A DNA stretch of 64,000 bases from an uncultured Saprospiraceae bacterium (GTDB lineage: Bacteria > Bacteroidota > Bacteroidia > Chitinophagales > Saprospiraceae). The stretch spans positions 1 through 64,000 of the forward strand of contig CALFBH010000019.1 of the NCBI GenBank assembly GCA_937951615.1. Reading direction: 5' to 3'. The notes beneath the pieces are model-generated. The model made no database searches. It saw only the letters and a list, made by a program, of their open reading frames with translations, and was not told where the DNA came from. The position numbers and the translations under genes are program-made. The first letter of the stretch is position 1. Each line of letters begins with the position of its first letter. This document shows, one piece after another, positions 8,603 to 17,682 of the stretch.

Positions 8603-10384
8603 TTAATTATCCTTAAATAGTCCAGTGCCTCGAATATCTTTGATGGGCGTTTCTGACTTAGTAAGTGTTACGTTTTGTTTTTTGGTGTGTACGACCTTAT
8701 TTTCATTCATAACTTTCAGACTCAGAGGGTATTCTCCAGAGCTATCAAAATTAAAGTTGACTCTTCGTCCTGTTTTTGTCTGTCCACCAAATGACCACTC
8801 GTAGGTCAGTCGTTTATCATAAGACGCAGTACTTGGCCGGAAGGATACTTGATTTTTGGGATAATTAGGTTCTATTCGAATCTCTGGTTTTTTGAATGAT
8901 TTTTTAGCTGCTTCCTTTTTTTTCTGTTTCGACGATTTAACTTTTTGTGGTTTTTTGTCTTTGGGCTTTACTTCCTTCTCTTTTGGTATGACGGCTGCTA
9001 TTTTATCATCCGCAGGTTTTTTACCACCTGGTCTTAAGGTGATGGTTTTTGTTTGCAAATCAGCTTGTCCATTAGCGTAAGCAGCAAACTGAATATTTTT
9101 CTTTATTGGTTCACTGACTACATCAAAGGTATATTCTACAGAATCGTTTGCCATTTTTTTCAATCCGTTGCCAAAGTCATAAAACACACTATCTGCAAAG
9201 GGCGATTTATTGATGAGCATAATGCTATTGGGACCGAGGCGACTAACGTTAAATTGTGCCTTACCACCTGGCCACATTACCTGTACCGTGTCTTTATATA
9301 CTCTGTCTGGGTTTTTTAGGTTTTCCAGTGTTACAAAATACTTACCTGGTTTTTCTGGCAGGAAAGTAAATTTCCGTTTATTTTTTTCTTTAACAATCTT
9401 ACGTCCGTTATAGTCGTAAACTGTCCACTGTAAATTTCTGGCATTCTCTGAATTGCTTCTGAAGGAAAATGGATTGCCCATCTCCTGCTTCTTGCCATGT
9501 GCCGAGGTAAAACTAATGTCGCCAGTTGTTCCGCCTCCCTGGCAGCCCATAAAGCGAGTGCCGAAAAAGACAAGCAAAGCAATAGGAACGATTGCTAAGG
9601 CCCAGCTTGGAAGTCCTTTTTTAATGGGCGTTATTTTATCTTTGTTTCTCAAAATCACTTTTCCTATCAGATTATCGTCAATGGCCATCCTGTAGGCTTC
9701 TTTATCAATGACATCCTGTGCTTCTTTGCCTGGCGGATAACCATGTTGGTTGAGTTGCGTCAGTACAATTTTGTCGAAAGACTCTGGCACAGCATTCAGT
9801 TTACTGACCCGGTTTTTAAATCGATATAAGACATCACTAATCGTTCTGAAGTAGTTGTCTTCTCCTTTACACTTTTTGATAATATCCCGATAAAAAGCAT
9901 TTTTTTTGCCTTTCTTCAGCATATCTTCCAACACATTTCCAAAGCCTTCTATGTCTTCTTTTGGGTTATTCGACAGCTTATTATCTTCGCTAATGAGATA
10001 AATCTGATTATTTTTCAATAAAATATGATCGGAAGAAAGTCTGTTATGGTATTGTTTTTCTACATGAAGAAAACTCAGAAAAGCTAGTAATTTATTGGAT
10101 AATTCCATGATGCGGTCATCATGTAGCGTATTTTTCGACAGATATTCTTTAAGGGTATCCCCTTCAATGAAATTGCGATAATAAGCAGTTTTGCCATTCA
10201 TGTCTATGGCTTTATAAGCAGATGCAAATTGTTCTTCAAAAGCCTTTTCATCGCCTCCAAGTCTCAATATTTTCACCACCACATCTCTGGCACTATCACC
10301 TGCACCAAGCTGCCCTTTGTGGGTCTGGTACAAGGAATTTGAATCGCCTATAGGTTGTTCTTGTAAACGAAGCATATTTGTCAT
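8603..10384 (-). CDS. Pseudokinase-TM-PKD membrane protein
   Basis: 593 aa. Residues about 10-205 have the layout of a protein kinase: beta-3 lysine in VVVKIL (K38), a hinge region, then YHNRLSSDHILLKN (113-124) where active kinases have HRDLKPxN, and ISEDN (131-135) where they have DFG. The catalytic Asp and the DFG Asp-Phe-Gly are not in their normal context, so it is probably a pseudokinase. One membrane span follows at about 262-281 (WALAIVPIALLVFF). The outside part has PKD-like beta domains (about 300-375 and 500-575) linked by a Lys/Pro-rich segment (about 455-500). It is likely a transmembrane signalling or scaffold protein. The OmpA-like lipoprotein next door is a natural periplasmic partner. 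Confidence 0.72.
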   Translation of the reverse strand: MTNMLRLQEQPIGDSNSLYQTHKGQLGAGDSARDVVVKILRLGGDEKAFEEQFASAYKAIDMNGKTAYYRNFIEGDTLKEYLSKNTLHDDRIMELSNKLLAFLSFLHVEKQYHNRLSSDHILLKNNQIYLISEDNKLSNNPKEDIEGFGNVLEDMLKKGKKNAFYRDIIKKCKGEDNYFRTISDVLYRFKNRVSKLNAVPESFDKIVLTQLNQHGYPPGKEAQDVIDKEAYRMAIDDNLIGKVILRNKDKITPIKKGLPSWALAIVPIALLVFFGTRFMGCQGGGTTGDISFTSAHGKKQEMGNPFSFRSNSENARNLQWTVYDYNGRKIVKEKNKRKFTFLPEKPGKYFVTLENLKNPDRVYKDTVQVMWPGGKAQFNVSRLGPNSIMLINKSPFADSVFYDFGNGLKKMANDSVEYTFDVVSEPIKKNIQFAAYANGQADLQTKTITLRPGGKKPADDKIAAVIPKEKEVKPKDKKPQKVKSSKQKKKEAAKKSFKKPEIRIEPNYPKNQVSFRPSTASYDKRLTYEWSFGGQTKTGRRVNFNFDSSGEYPLSLKVMNENKVVHTKKQNVTLTKSETPIKDIRGTGLFKDN

Positions 10385-10442
10385 TTATCATTAGCCATTT
10401 ATCATTCTCAAACAGGAATGCTTGAGCTACGTTCATCATTTA

Positions 10443-11741
10443 TTAGGCCATCATTCCTGCGATGGCAGCAGTCAGGAAGCAGGCAATCGTGCCTCCAATT
10501 AAAGCCTGTATTCCAAAACGGGAAAGCGTTGTGCGTTGTCCGGGTGCGATTGCGCCAATGCCACCAATCTGTATTCCGATAGATGCAAAATTGGCAAATC
10601 CACACAAAGCGTAGGTTGCAATCAGTATTGATTTTTCACTCAGCATACCCGCTGTTTTCATTTCGCCTAGTGTTACATAAGCGAAAAATTCATTTAGAAT
10701 TGTTTTTTCTCCCAATAATTGCCCTACAGCAACCATGTCTTGGGAAGATACGCCCAATAACCAGGCAATAGGAGAAAATAGCAATCCAAATAAGTATTGT
10801 AGCGTGAGTCCTTGATAATTACCACCGCTGTTGGCAATAATAATCTCATTTAAACTCGTCAACTCTCCAATATACATAAATATCTGATTAAATAAGAATA
10901 TGAAAGCTGTAAAAACAATTAGCATGGCTCCTACGTTTACTGCCAATTTTATTCCATCTGTTGTGCCGCGTGCCAGCGCATCTAGTACATTGCTTCCTGC
11001 GGCTTCTTTGGGGACATTGAGTTCCTTATTTACTTTGTCTGGTTCTGTCTCTGGAAATAATATCTTGGCCGCTACAATTGCCGCTGGAGCGGAAATAATA
11101 GAAGCCGTCAGTAAGTGCATTCCAAAGTAGGCCATTGCTGCCTCATCTCCATTGCCCAGAATACCCATATAAGCACCAAACACGCCACCTGCAATCGTAG
11201 CCATACCGCCTGTCATCAGACATAAAATTTCGGAGCGGGTCATGCGTTCCAGATAGGGCTTGACGACTAGTGGTGCTTCCGTTTGTCCGATAAAAACATT
11301 GGCTGCTGCTGCCAGACTTTCTGCACCTGATAATTTCATTGTTTTGCTCATCACCCAGGCGAAACCATAAACCACTTTCTGTAATATGCCGAGATAATAC
11401 AGCAAGGAAGACAAAGCAGAAAAGAAGACAATCGTTGGTAAGACAAAAAATGCAAAACCATAAGGGCCGCCTGGTTGAGCCAAATCGCCAAACATAAACC
11501 GTGAAGCTTCTTCTGTACTCGTTATCATCACAACAAAACCATCCACTATTTTTTGAAAACCCCATCTTATGCCATCAAACGGAAGAAATTCAAATGGGTT
11601 GATCAATATAATTGCAAGAATCAATTGCAAGGCAATCCCTTTGACAACAAGTTCCCAGTCGATTGATTTTCTATCTGTACTGCATAAATAAGCGATGCCC
11701 AATAAAGCAACGATGCCCAATACACCTCTTAATATTCCCAT
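10443..11741 (-). CDS. Concentrative nucleoside transporter (CNT/NupC family)
   Basis: 432 aa, very hydrophobic, with CNT signatures: SGAESLAAAANVFIGQTEAP near 145-165, GGMATIAGGVFGAYMGILG near 185-205, and a C-terminal CGFANFASIGIQIGGIGA. The family imports nucleosides with Na+ or H+. It is transcribed divergently from uridine kinase (start 11918), so uptake and phosphorylation of pyrimidine nucleosides are encoded side by side. Its promoter is probably at 11782-11815. The start at 11741 (MGILRGVLGIVALLG) gives the expected first membrane helix. Confidence 0.93.
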   Translation of the reverse strand: MGILRGVLGIVALLGIAYLCSTDRKSIDWELVVKGIALQLILAIILINPFEFLPFDGIRWGFQKIVDGFVVMITSTEEASRFMFGDLAQPGGPYGFAFFVLPTIVFFSALSSLLYYLGILQKVVYGFAWVMSKTMKLSGAESLAAAANVFIGQTEAPLVVKPYLERMTRSEILCLMTGGMATIAGGVFGAYMGILGNGDEAAMAYFGMHLLTASIISAPAAIVAAKILFPETEPDKVNKELNVPKEAAGSNVLDALARGTTDGIKLAVNVGAMLIVFTAFIFLFNQIFMYIGELTSLNEIIIANSGGNYQGLTLQYLFGLLFSPIAWLLGVSSQDMVAVGQLLGEKTILNEFFAYVTLGEMKTAGMLSEKSILIATYALCGFANFASIGIQIGGIGAIAPGQRTTLSRFGIQALIGGTIACFLTAAIAGMMA

Positions 11742-11781
11742 TATTATATGAATGTTTGGTTCAATGTGATTTTGATTCGTA

Positions 11782-11815
11782 CAAATTTAAGGCTTTTTAT
11801 CACTTATTCCCTCAA
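11782..11815 (-). promoter_or_regulatory. Predicted promoter of the nucleoside transporter
   Basis: Minus-strand TTGA, 22 bases, TAAATTTG. It fits the Bacteroidota -33/-7 pattern and lies 41 bases before the transporter start codon. Confidence 0.5.
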
Positions 11816-11884
11816 TTTATGAACTGATTTCTGCATAGTATCGCTACAGTCTTACATTGGCTTTCCAAATGCGACTGTTTTTTA

Positions 11885-11892
11885 TACTTTTG
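11885..11892 (+). promoter_or_regulatory. Predicted -7 box of uridine kinase
   Basis: TACTTTTG matches TAnnTTTG and lies 25 bases before the uridine kinase start. The upstream element is weak (TTGG at 11857). Confidence 0.4.
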
Positions 11893-11917
11893 TACCAAAC
11901 TAATCATTGACAGGGTT

Positions 11918-12535
11918 ATGACGAAATCTTATATCATAGGTATCACAGGCGGAAGCGGTTCGGGTAAAACTACACTGATTTCTGAGCTATCGAAAACATT
12001 TAACAAAGAGCAAATCTGCATTATTTCTCAGGATGATTATTACCGTCCGCGTGAAGAGCAGCAGACAGACGATCAAGGCGTTCAGAATTTTGACCTCCCA
12101 TATTCTATTGATGATGAGGCTTTTGCGGCTGATGTTCAGAAGCTATTAGATGGAGAGGTCGTGAGTCGGGAGGAATATGTGTTTAATAATGCGGAAGCTA
12201 CACCAAGTATGCGTGTCTTTCGTCCTGCTCCAATTATCATAGTGGAAGGAATTTTTATTTTTCATTTTGAAGCCATCAAAAAACTGATTGATCTGAAGGT
12301 ATTTGTCCATGCCAGCGATCACCTCAAGATTATTCGTCGTATCCGACGGGATCGGGAAGAACGCAATTACCCCTTGGAAGATGTCTTGTATCGGTATGAA
12401 CATCATGTGCAGCCGACCTATGAGCAGTACATCGCGCCTTATCTAAGTGAAGTGGATTTGATTGTGAATAATAATGAGGGCTTTGATGCTGCGCTTGGGG
12501 TGCTGGTTGGTTTTTTGCACAATAGATTGGCTTGA
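11918..12535 (+). CDS. udk: Uridine kinase
   Basis: 205 aa, the standard length. The P-loop GGSGSGKT is at 11-18. The QDDYYRPREEQ segment (about 40-50) and the NFDLPYSID segment (about 60-70) match the nucleoside-binding elements of uridine/cytidine kinases, and RRIRRDREERN (about 135-146) is the lid. It phosphorylates uridine and cytidine to UMP and CMP in pyrimidine salvage. The divergent neighbour is a nucleoside transporter, which supports the role. The ATG at 11918 follows a -7 box at 11885. Confidence 0.94.
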   Translation: MTKSYIIGITGGSGSGKTTLISELSKTFNKEQICIISQDDYYRPREEQQTDDQGVQNFDLPYSIDDEAFAADVQKLLDGEVVSREEYVFNNAEATPSMRVFRPAPIIIVEGIFIFHFEAIKKLIDLKVFVHASDHLKIIRRIRRDREERNYPLEDVLYRYEHHVQPTYEQYIAPYLSEVDLIVNNNEGFDAALGVLVGFLHNRLA

Positions 12536-12538
12536 TTG

Positions 12539-12575
12539 AGTGGAAATACAAATCCAAACGTCAAATTCAACTCAA
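12539..12575. repeat. Copy of the AAATACAAATCC/AAACGTCAAATTC word
   Basis: GTGGAAATACAAATCCAAAC followed by GTCAAATTCAA, the same wording as the first 40 bases of the 107-bp repeats at 44181 and 52314. Confidence 0.7.
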
Positions 12576-12581
12576 TATCTG

Positions 12582-13130
12582 TTATTTTCTGAGGATGAAT
12601 TTTACCATTGAAGTGATACTTAGTATAATCAGACAAGGTATTCCAATCCAGTAGGCTTCACTTTTGATGACTTTCCAACCCCACTCGCTAAAAAAGCGGC
12701 TGATACTCATGGGCGAAACTTTAATGACTCGCCAAGCTTCTGGCATAAAATAACGGGTATTGTCGAAAGGTGCAAAAAAGGCAACACCTTTGCCGCCTGT
12801 TGTCATGGCATCCAGTAATCCGTGCGAAGCTGCGCAGATGAAAAAGTAAGCAATTAGCAGCCAGGACGCCTTGCTCCACCAGTTTGTTTTATAATAAAAA
12901 ATGCGGGTCACGACTACAGCCAGTATAAAGGAAAATACTAGGGAATGGAAGAAGCCCCGATGTCCCAATACATGCCCGTATTCAAAACCTAATTTGAACG
13001 TCAGCACATCCGCATCAGGTATCGCCGCGCAGAAGATACCGAGCGCAATCAATTTGAAAAACTGCTTCGGCTTGGGCGGTATTTTGCCAATGGTGTAAGC
13101 GACAAGCGCGTGGGTAAATGCTGATGCCAT
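12582..13130 (-). CDS. YdjM-like membrane-bound metal-dependent hydrolase
   Basis: 182 aa with about four membrane spans. The N-terminal MASAFTHALVAY with an early His, PDADVLTF, and the HRGFFHSLVFS box match the YdjM/DUF457 family, proposed to be inner-membrane metal-dependent hydrolases (E. coli YdjM is LexA-regulated). Conserved His and Asp residues are present. The family's substrate is unknown. It is convergent with uridine kinase and shows no operon partner. Confidence 0.83.
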   Translation of the reverse strand: MASAFTHALVAYTIGKIPPKPKQFFKLIALGIFCAAIPDADVLTFKLGFEYGHVLGHRGFFHSLVFSFILAVVVTRIFYYKTNWWSKASWLLIAYFFICAASHGLLDAMTTGGKGVAFFAPFDNTRYFMPEAWRVIKVSPMSISRFFSEWGWKVIKSEAYWIGIPCLIILSITSMVKFILRK

Positions 13131-13293
13131 TTGATTTAATTAGGAATGGGTTAATGACGAATTACGGATAATTTATTGTGAATGATGAATTGTAAAGAAA
13201 CGAAAAATGCTTTGAAAGGTGCTGTTTTTAACTTATCTTTAAATTCCACTCATCCATTTACACAAATACTAACATACTCATGAGTTGATTTCG

Positions 13294-13337
13294 ACTCCGC
13301 TCAAGCAACTGCAATTATTCAGTTACTGGGGCGGAGT
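13294..13337. repeat. Dispersed CTCCGCTC hairpin repeat
   Basis: ACTCCGCTCAAGCAACTG (13294-13311) pairs with CAGTTACTGGGGCGGAGT (13320-13337), with three mismatches in 18. The same family is found twice at 22449-22551. The rest of the gap 13131-13379 holds only ATTACGA-type words and no gene. Confidence 0.7.
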
Positions 13338-13379
13338 GGAGAACAAGACTGACCATTAACTCAACTTATACAAAGATTT

Positions 13380-14888
13380 ATGTCCCAGCAAGATAAGCTA
13401 TTTGCTTTGATTAAAGCACTGACGCCTGGCGAAAAAGCCTATTTCACCAAATATTCCCGTATCTATAATGCCAAGGCTAAGCCAGATTATGTCCGTTTGT
13501 TTGACTTTATGGATAGTCTGGAGGTTTATGATGAAGCCGTCATTATAGCACATTTTAAGGAGGAAAAATTTATCAAACAACTGTCGAGAAAGAAGACGCA
13601 GTTGCGAGATAAGGTCATGGAAAGTCTCAGCTTTTTTCATGCGGATCGCACAGTGGAAGTCTCGCTGCGACGACAGATGAATGTGCTGCCTGTTTTGTAT
13701 GAAAAGGCTGCGAAGGATAAGACCTTGATTAAGGAATATGAGAGGTTGATTAAAAAGATCAAAAAGGAGGCGGAGAAGCAGGAGTTGTTTGGGATTTTGA
13801 TTGATTTGTTTGATTGGGAGCGGCGCTTGGTGATTTTGGTTGATAATAATAAAAGGGATAGTCAGGTTGTGACTTTATTGGAGGAACGTAAAGGATTTAC
13901 CAGTCAATTGAATGTAGAATTGAATTTGGAAGATCTCAGTTTTCGAACAGAAATGCTTATACTCAAAGACTCCAAAATAAAAATACCTGTAGTACGTAAA
14001 GAATTTGAGACCACTGTTGTAGAGGTTTTTGAAAAGGATCTAAAAAACGAATTATCAGTAAAGGCAAAGCGTAATCATTATTATGTACAATCTTGTTATT
14101 ATCGTTATTTGGATGAATGGGATTTAGCTTGTAAGGCTGCCAAAAGTCTTATTAATACTTACCCGAAAAAAGGTACAATAGCCCCTTATATTATTAAACA
14201 GTATAAAAGACATTTATGTCTTTATCTTGTCGTCTCTGATTATGCAAATAAAAGAGATGATCACTTGGAAATAATAGATAAGATAAAAAGGATAGCACCT
14301 AAAAATGATATGAAAACATTTAACACCATTCATTTTAAGCTCCTTACATACCATTTAAATACTGATAACTTTAAAGCGGCTTTGGAAGTCGCAGAAGAAG
14401 TAATTGAACGTTGGGAGGAATTGTGTGCTAATATTCCTAAAAGACGACAACTTTCCTACTGTTACAATATTCTAGTTATTTACTGGTTTACTGGGAATAT
14501 TAAAACGGCATTATACTGGTTAAATGTAATTTTAAATCTTGAAGGAACTCAAAACTTACAACGCCTTCCTAATGTAGCGCGAGTCATACAACTTCCCTTA
14601 TATTATGATTGTCAAGATAAGAATTTGGAAAATAGAATCGAATCTGCTCGTAAGGTATTGTCTCAAAAAGGAGCATTAAATGAATATCGTCGTGCGATCT
14701 TGTCTAGTTTTAGGAAATTAACTCGCTGTATAAATCAGCAAGAGAAGGAAGAGTGTATACTTATTCTCCAGAAAAATCTTCTTTCTGTAAAAAAAGAACA
14801 TAAATCCACATTTAACGACTTAGAATGTCTTTTGCTGTGGATTAAATTAAAGCAACTCAAAGGGAGGAAGGTATTGATAAAGTCGTAG
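13380..14888 (+). CDS. Unknown helical protein
   Basis: 502 aa with no signal peptide or membrane span. It is lysine-rich and almost all predicted helix, with an N-terminal basic segment (LSRKKTQLRDKVMESLSFF) and later repeated helix pairs that could form a TPR-like solenoid (for example LAVNTDNFKAALEVAEEVI-like pairs around 320-345). I do not recognise a family. The first third of the gene reads visibly richer in G+C than the rest, where codons end mostly in A/T. It stands alone and is convergent with the S74-chaperone gene across a terminator. Confidence 0.7.
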   Translation: MSQQDKLFALIKALTPGEKAYFTKYSRIYNAKAKPDYVRLFDFMDSLEVYDEAVIIAHFKEEKFIKQLSRKKTQLRDKVMESLSFFHADRTVEVSLRRQMNVLPVLYEKAAKDKTLIKEYERLIKKIKKEAEKQELFGILIDLFDWERRLVILVDNNKRDSQVVTLLEERKGFTSQLNVELNLEDLSFRTEMLILKDSKIKIPVVRKEFETTVVEVFEKDLKNELSVKAKRNHYYVQSCYYRYLDEWDLACKAAKSLINTYPKKGTIAPYIIKQYKRHLCLYLVVSDYANKRDDHLEIIDKIKRIAPKNDMKTFNTIHFKLLTYHLNTDNFKAALEVAEEVIERWEELCANIPKRRQLSYCYNILVIYWFTGNIKTALYWLNVILNLEGTQNLQRLPNVARVIQLPLYYDCQDKNLENRIESARKVLSQKGALNEYRRAILSSFRKLTRCINQQEKEECILILQKNLLSVKKEHKSTFNDLECLLLWIKLKQLKGRKVLIKS

Positions 14889-14928
14889 TTAATAACTTAT
14901 TTTATCCCAATTGGGTTCATTGCTGAAA

Positions 14929-14961
14929 AAATCAGGAAGCCATTTGAAAACTTCCTGATTT
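14929..14961. terminator. Bidirectional terminator hairpin
   Basis: AAATCAGGAAG (14929-14939) and CTTCCTGATTT (14951-14961) form a perfect 11-bp stem flanked by A- and T-rich DNA, between two convergent genes. Confidence 0.85.
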
Positions 14962-14983
14962 CTTAATCTAAGATTTTAAGGAA

Positions 14984-16150
14984 TTACTCTAAAAAAATCA
15001 TTTTTTTAGTATCCACAATTTGTTCATTGATGATTAATGAATAAACGTAAGTACCTTTGCTTAATCCGTATTGCTTCGCATCAAAAGTAATTTTGCCTGC
15101 TCCTATATTTTGTAAATTATATTGTGTGATCGCCCTGCCATTTAAATCCTGAATCAGAATGTAAGCATTAATGGTATTTTTAGGTAGATAATATCCAATA
15201 CTTGTAGATTGATACAGTGGATTTGGAATGTTTTGTTTTAGCAGAGCTTTATTTGTATTTGATTCGTCGGATACAGGAATTGATTGAGGTGAAGTGGTTC
15301 CGTTTACGAATTGTTCTAATAGCTGTTCCAAATCATTCACTCGCTGTTCTAAATCTTTGTTTTTTGCGACGTCCTTTTCCAATTTGATCACGCGCTCCTT
15401 CAAGTCCTGATTTTCTTGGTCTAATTCTTTAATGGCATTCAAGCCTGAATAAAACAAATCATTAGGATTGAACATTAACATGTCAGTCTTATCTCTATCT
15501 GTTGGTTTTAATCTTTTCTGAACTTTCACAACAGTACTAGGCAATATCTCTTTCATTTCTTGTGCTAATACCCCGTAAAATTTTTGCCCTCTTTTAACAC
15601 CAGACATATCTTTATATTCATATTCTACAAAATTTGCCTGTCTAATGATGTCTAAACCCTTAGTCAGCGTTTTAATGTTTTTTTTCATTCTCTCGTCAGA
15701 TACGATATAATTTGTAGCTACCCCAGAACTTGTAGCTATTTGTCCGTTCACATATAATTTTAGGTTAGTAAAGTCACTAGTGCCATCAGCCGCATTGCTA
15801 TCCTCATATTCTGTAGGAACTGTCATTATGCTACAGTCATCACGATCACCAACTACAAGTAAACCTCCATCCGTTAAAATCATATTATTCTGTAAAGCAT
15901 CTGACTCAGTAGCTCTCAAATAAACATAATCAAAGCCAGCATCTGTATGACTGTGAAAGTTCATGATAGCCTTACTGGATACGATCTGATTAGGATCATC
16001 ATCATCTACACGTTGCATAATCAGTCCATCATGTTGCTTGACTTGACTATAGTCCACATTATCCTGTGCAAAGCTTATTGAAGAAAAAATAAAAAGGTTT
16101 AGTATTATAAGTGGGATATTTTTCTTTAAAAAAATCGTTAGGTTTTTCAT
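14984..16150 (-). CDS. Secreted protein with S74 intramolecular chaperone and T9SS sorting domain
   Basis: 388 aa. The signal peptide is about 1-28 (ends SSISFAQ). Residues 30-145 are beta-rich and resemble a fibre stalk. SDERMKKNI (S151) is the start motif of the peptidase S74 intramolecular chaperone, which trimerises tail-spike-like proteins and then cuts itself off. The chaperone region runs to about 255, with GVLAQEMKEILP and a coiled coil (QDLKERVIKLEKDVAKN). A type A T9SS sorting domain follows (about 300-388, QNIPNPLYQSTSIGYYLP to the C-terminus). S74 domains are best known from phage; here the T9SS tail marks a cellular surface protein. Two fibre-like genes lie upstream. Confidence 0.82.
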   Translation of the reverse strand: MKNLTIFLKKNIPLIILNLFIFSSISFAQDNVDYSQVKQHDGLIMQRVDDDDPNQIVSSKAIMNFHSHTDAGFDYVYLRATESDALQNNMILTDGGLLVVGDRDDCSIMTVPTEYEDSNAADGTSDFTNLKLYVNGQIATSSGVATNYIVSDERMKKNIKTLTKGLDIIRQANFVEYEYKDMSGVKRGQKFYGVLAQEMKEILPSTVVKVQKRLKPTDRDKTDMLMFNPNDLFYSGLNAIKELDQENQDLKERVIKLEKDVAKNKDLEQRVNDLEQLLEQFVNGTTSPQSIPVSDESNTNKALLKQNIPNPLYQSTSIGYYLPKNTINAYILIQDLNGRAITQYNLQNIGAGKITFDAKQYGLSKGTYVYSLIINEQIVDTKKMIFLE

Positions 16151-16288
16151 AATTCTTGGTTTGTTGTTGAAAAAATTATTCTTTCAGGGTCTTACACTTT
16201 TCATTATTATTGTCGTGGTTTAAGGCGTCATTAATTCATTATAAAAGAGTGAGGAAACTGACTATCTCTAAGCACTTGGCCTCCAATA

Positions 16289-16330
16289 CTCCAATCAACT
16301 AGTTACTAATCACCAATCACCACATCAGGG
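16289..16330. repeat. Period-7 ACCAATC word repeat
   Basis: ACTAGTTACTAATCACCAAT followed by CACCACATC, a heptamer-word stretch. Related copies are at 33012-33045 (opposite strand), 44290-44325, 57580-57600 and 58980-59010. Confidence 0.65.
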
Positions 16331-16339
16331 ATACAGGTC

Positions 16340-17296
16340 TTATTTCTTTTCGATTTTTATTAGTCGATTTTCAAGCACTTCGTTTCTTTCGCGCAAGTAC
16401 TCCATTTGTTTGTTCATTTCGATCAGGTGGAGTGTCAGTTCTTCTACTTTTTCTAGTAGGATGGCGTCCATTTCTCCGAGGGCGTGTCCGTTTTCTTCTA
16501 CTTCTTCGGCAGAAGGTACGCCTGGTAAATGACCGAGTTGTTCGATAGTTGTTTCGAGTTCTGGGAGTGGCATGAGTTGGTAGTCTTTGGCGAATACGTA
16601 GTCTGGCCAGCTGGTTCTTGCCATTACCTGTACTTCTTCTGCGAGTGCTTTTCCATTTACTGCGAAGGTGTAGCCGTCTGGTACGATGCCAGTTTCTATG
16701 CCTACTTTTCCCGATGCAAAATCACCATAAATGAGTGGCGTATCTGTTTCATTAGAATTTTCTATGTAAAGTTGGTCATTTGCATTGATATTTGCTCCTG
16801 CATTTGTGCCAATCAATACATTGCGGTTTCCTGTACTAGAATTTCCTGCGCTATATCCAATAATTACATTATTGTTCCCACCTGAATTATTTGTACCGGC
16901 GGCACCTCCTACGTATGTGTTTTTGTGACCATTTGTCCCTCCGACAGACCCCGTGCCGTTGCCTACATATACGTTACCATATCCTGTTATGTTACCATAT
17001 CCTGCGTCTTTGCCAACAAAGGTATTATTGAATCCACTTGTATTCAATTTTCCTGCGCGTGATCCCAAAAAAGAATTACTCCCACCAGTATTATTCTTCC
17101 CAGCTTGATAGCCATTCATGATGGAGTGTCCTCCTTGATTGTTCGTTCCTGCATCGTAGCCATAAAGTGTTGCAAATGATCCTGTATTATTTGCTCCTGC
17201 GTCAGTTCCTACGACTGATGAAGTCTGAGCAATAGTCTGCTGTGCGAGCAGCATCATTAAAAGTGAGTAGAAAGTGATTAATTTTAAATTTTTCAT
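16340..17296 (-). CDS. AG-repeat surface fibre-like protein
   Basis: 318 aa. Signal peptide about 1-23 (ends QQTIAQ). Residues 30-185 are a run of GxxAGxxNxxGxxNxxxG repeats, like the head repeats of trimeric autotransporter adhesins and of TMF-type proteins. The C-terminal part (about 235-318) has WPDYVFAKDYQLMPL, HLPGVPSAEEVEENG and LGEMDAILLEKVEELTLHL, followed by a coiled coil. That block is common in Bacteroidota fibre-like secreted proteins and resembles the end of S74-type chaperone regions. It is a close paralogue of the gene at 17777. No type A T9SS domain is present. A 64-bp element shared with another gene lies about 190 bp upstream. Confidence 0.75.
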   Translation of the reverse strand: MKNLKLITFYSLLMMLLAQQTIAQTSSVVGTDAGANNTGSFATLYGYDAGTNNQGGHSIMNGYQAGKNNTGGSNSFLGSRAGKLNTSGFNNTFVGKDAGYGNITGYGNVYVGNGTGSVGGTNGHKNTYVGGAAGTNNSGGNNNVIIGYSAGNSSTGNRNVLIGTNAGANINANDQLYIENSNETDTPLIYGDFASGKVGIETGIVPDGYTFAVNGKALAEEVQVMARTSWPDYVFAKDYQLMPLPELETTIEQLGHLPGVPSAEEVEENGHALGEMDAILLEKVEELTLHLIEMNKQMEYLRERNEVLENRLIKIEKK

Positions 17297-17485
17297 AATT
17301 ATTTGTATTTAAAAATGTGTAAAATATTGACATACTCCAGCCGTTCTGTGAGCGAAGCACAGGTCGGAAAAGTTATCGGAATCAGTGTGTTTTGACGATT
17401 AATTAAAAGGCCTTATCAAAAGAAAGCGTTCCGTTAATTTGTAAATTGGATGGTGGAATATCGGGTAGAACGTTCAATACGTCTG

Positions 17486-17549
17486 CAAGGTCAGGGCTTT
17501 TCGTGGCAATTCATAGGAAGAGTTTGGCTCGTTTTTACAAAGTAGAATT
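17486..17549 (-). promoter_or_regulatory. 64-bp upstream element shared with the gene at 20793 (copy 1)
   Basis: About 54 of 64 bases match 22203-22266. The conserved blocks are CAAGGTCAGGGCTTTTC, TTCATAGGAAGAGTTTG and TCGTTTTTACAAAGT. Each copy sits about 190-210 bp upstream of a minus-strand surface-protein gene in the same orientation. It could be a promoter or regulator site, or a 5-prime remnant of a duplication. The rest of 17297-17776 contains no gene. Confidence 0.55.
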
Positions 17550-17682
17550 TTTTGTTTTTTTAAGTATTTCACAGCGAGTTTTTTACGATAAAAAAAGTTA
17601 CACTTTGAGGTCGGAAAAAATGTTTAAAAAACCTTTTTTAGTAAAAATAAGCTGAAATGAACCTCCAAAAACTATGAAAAAT

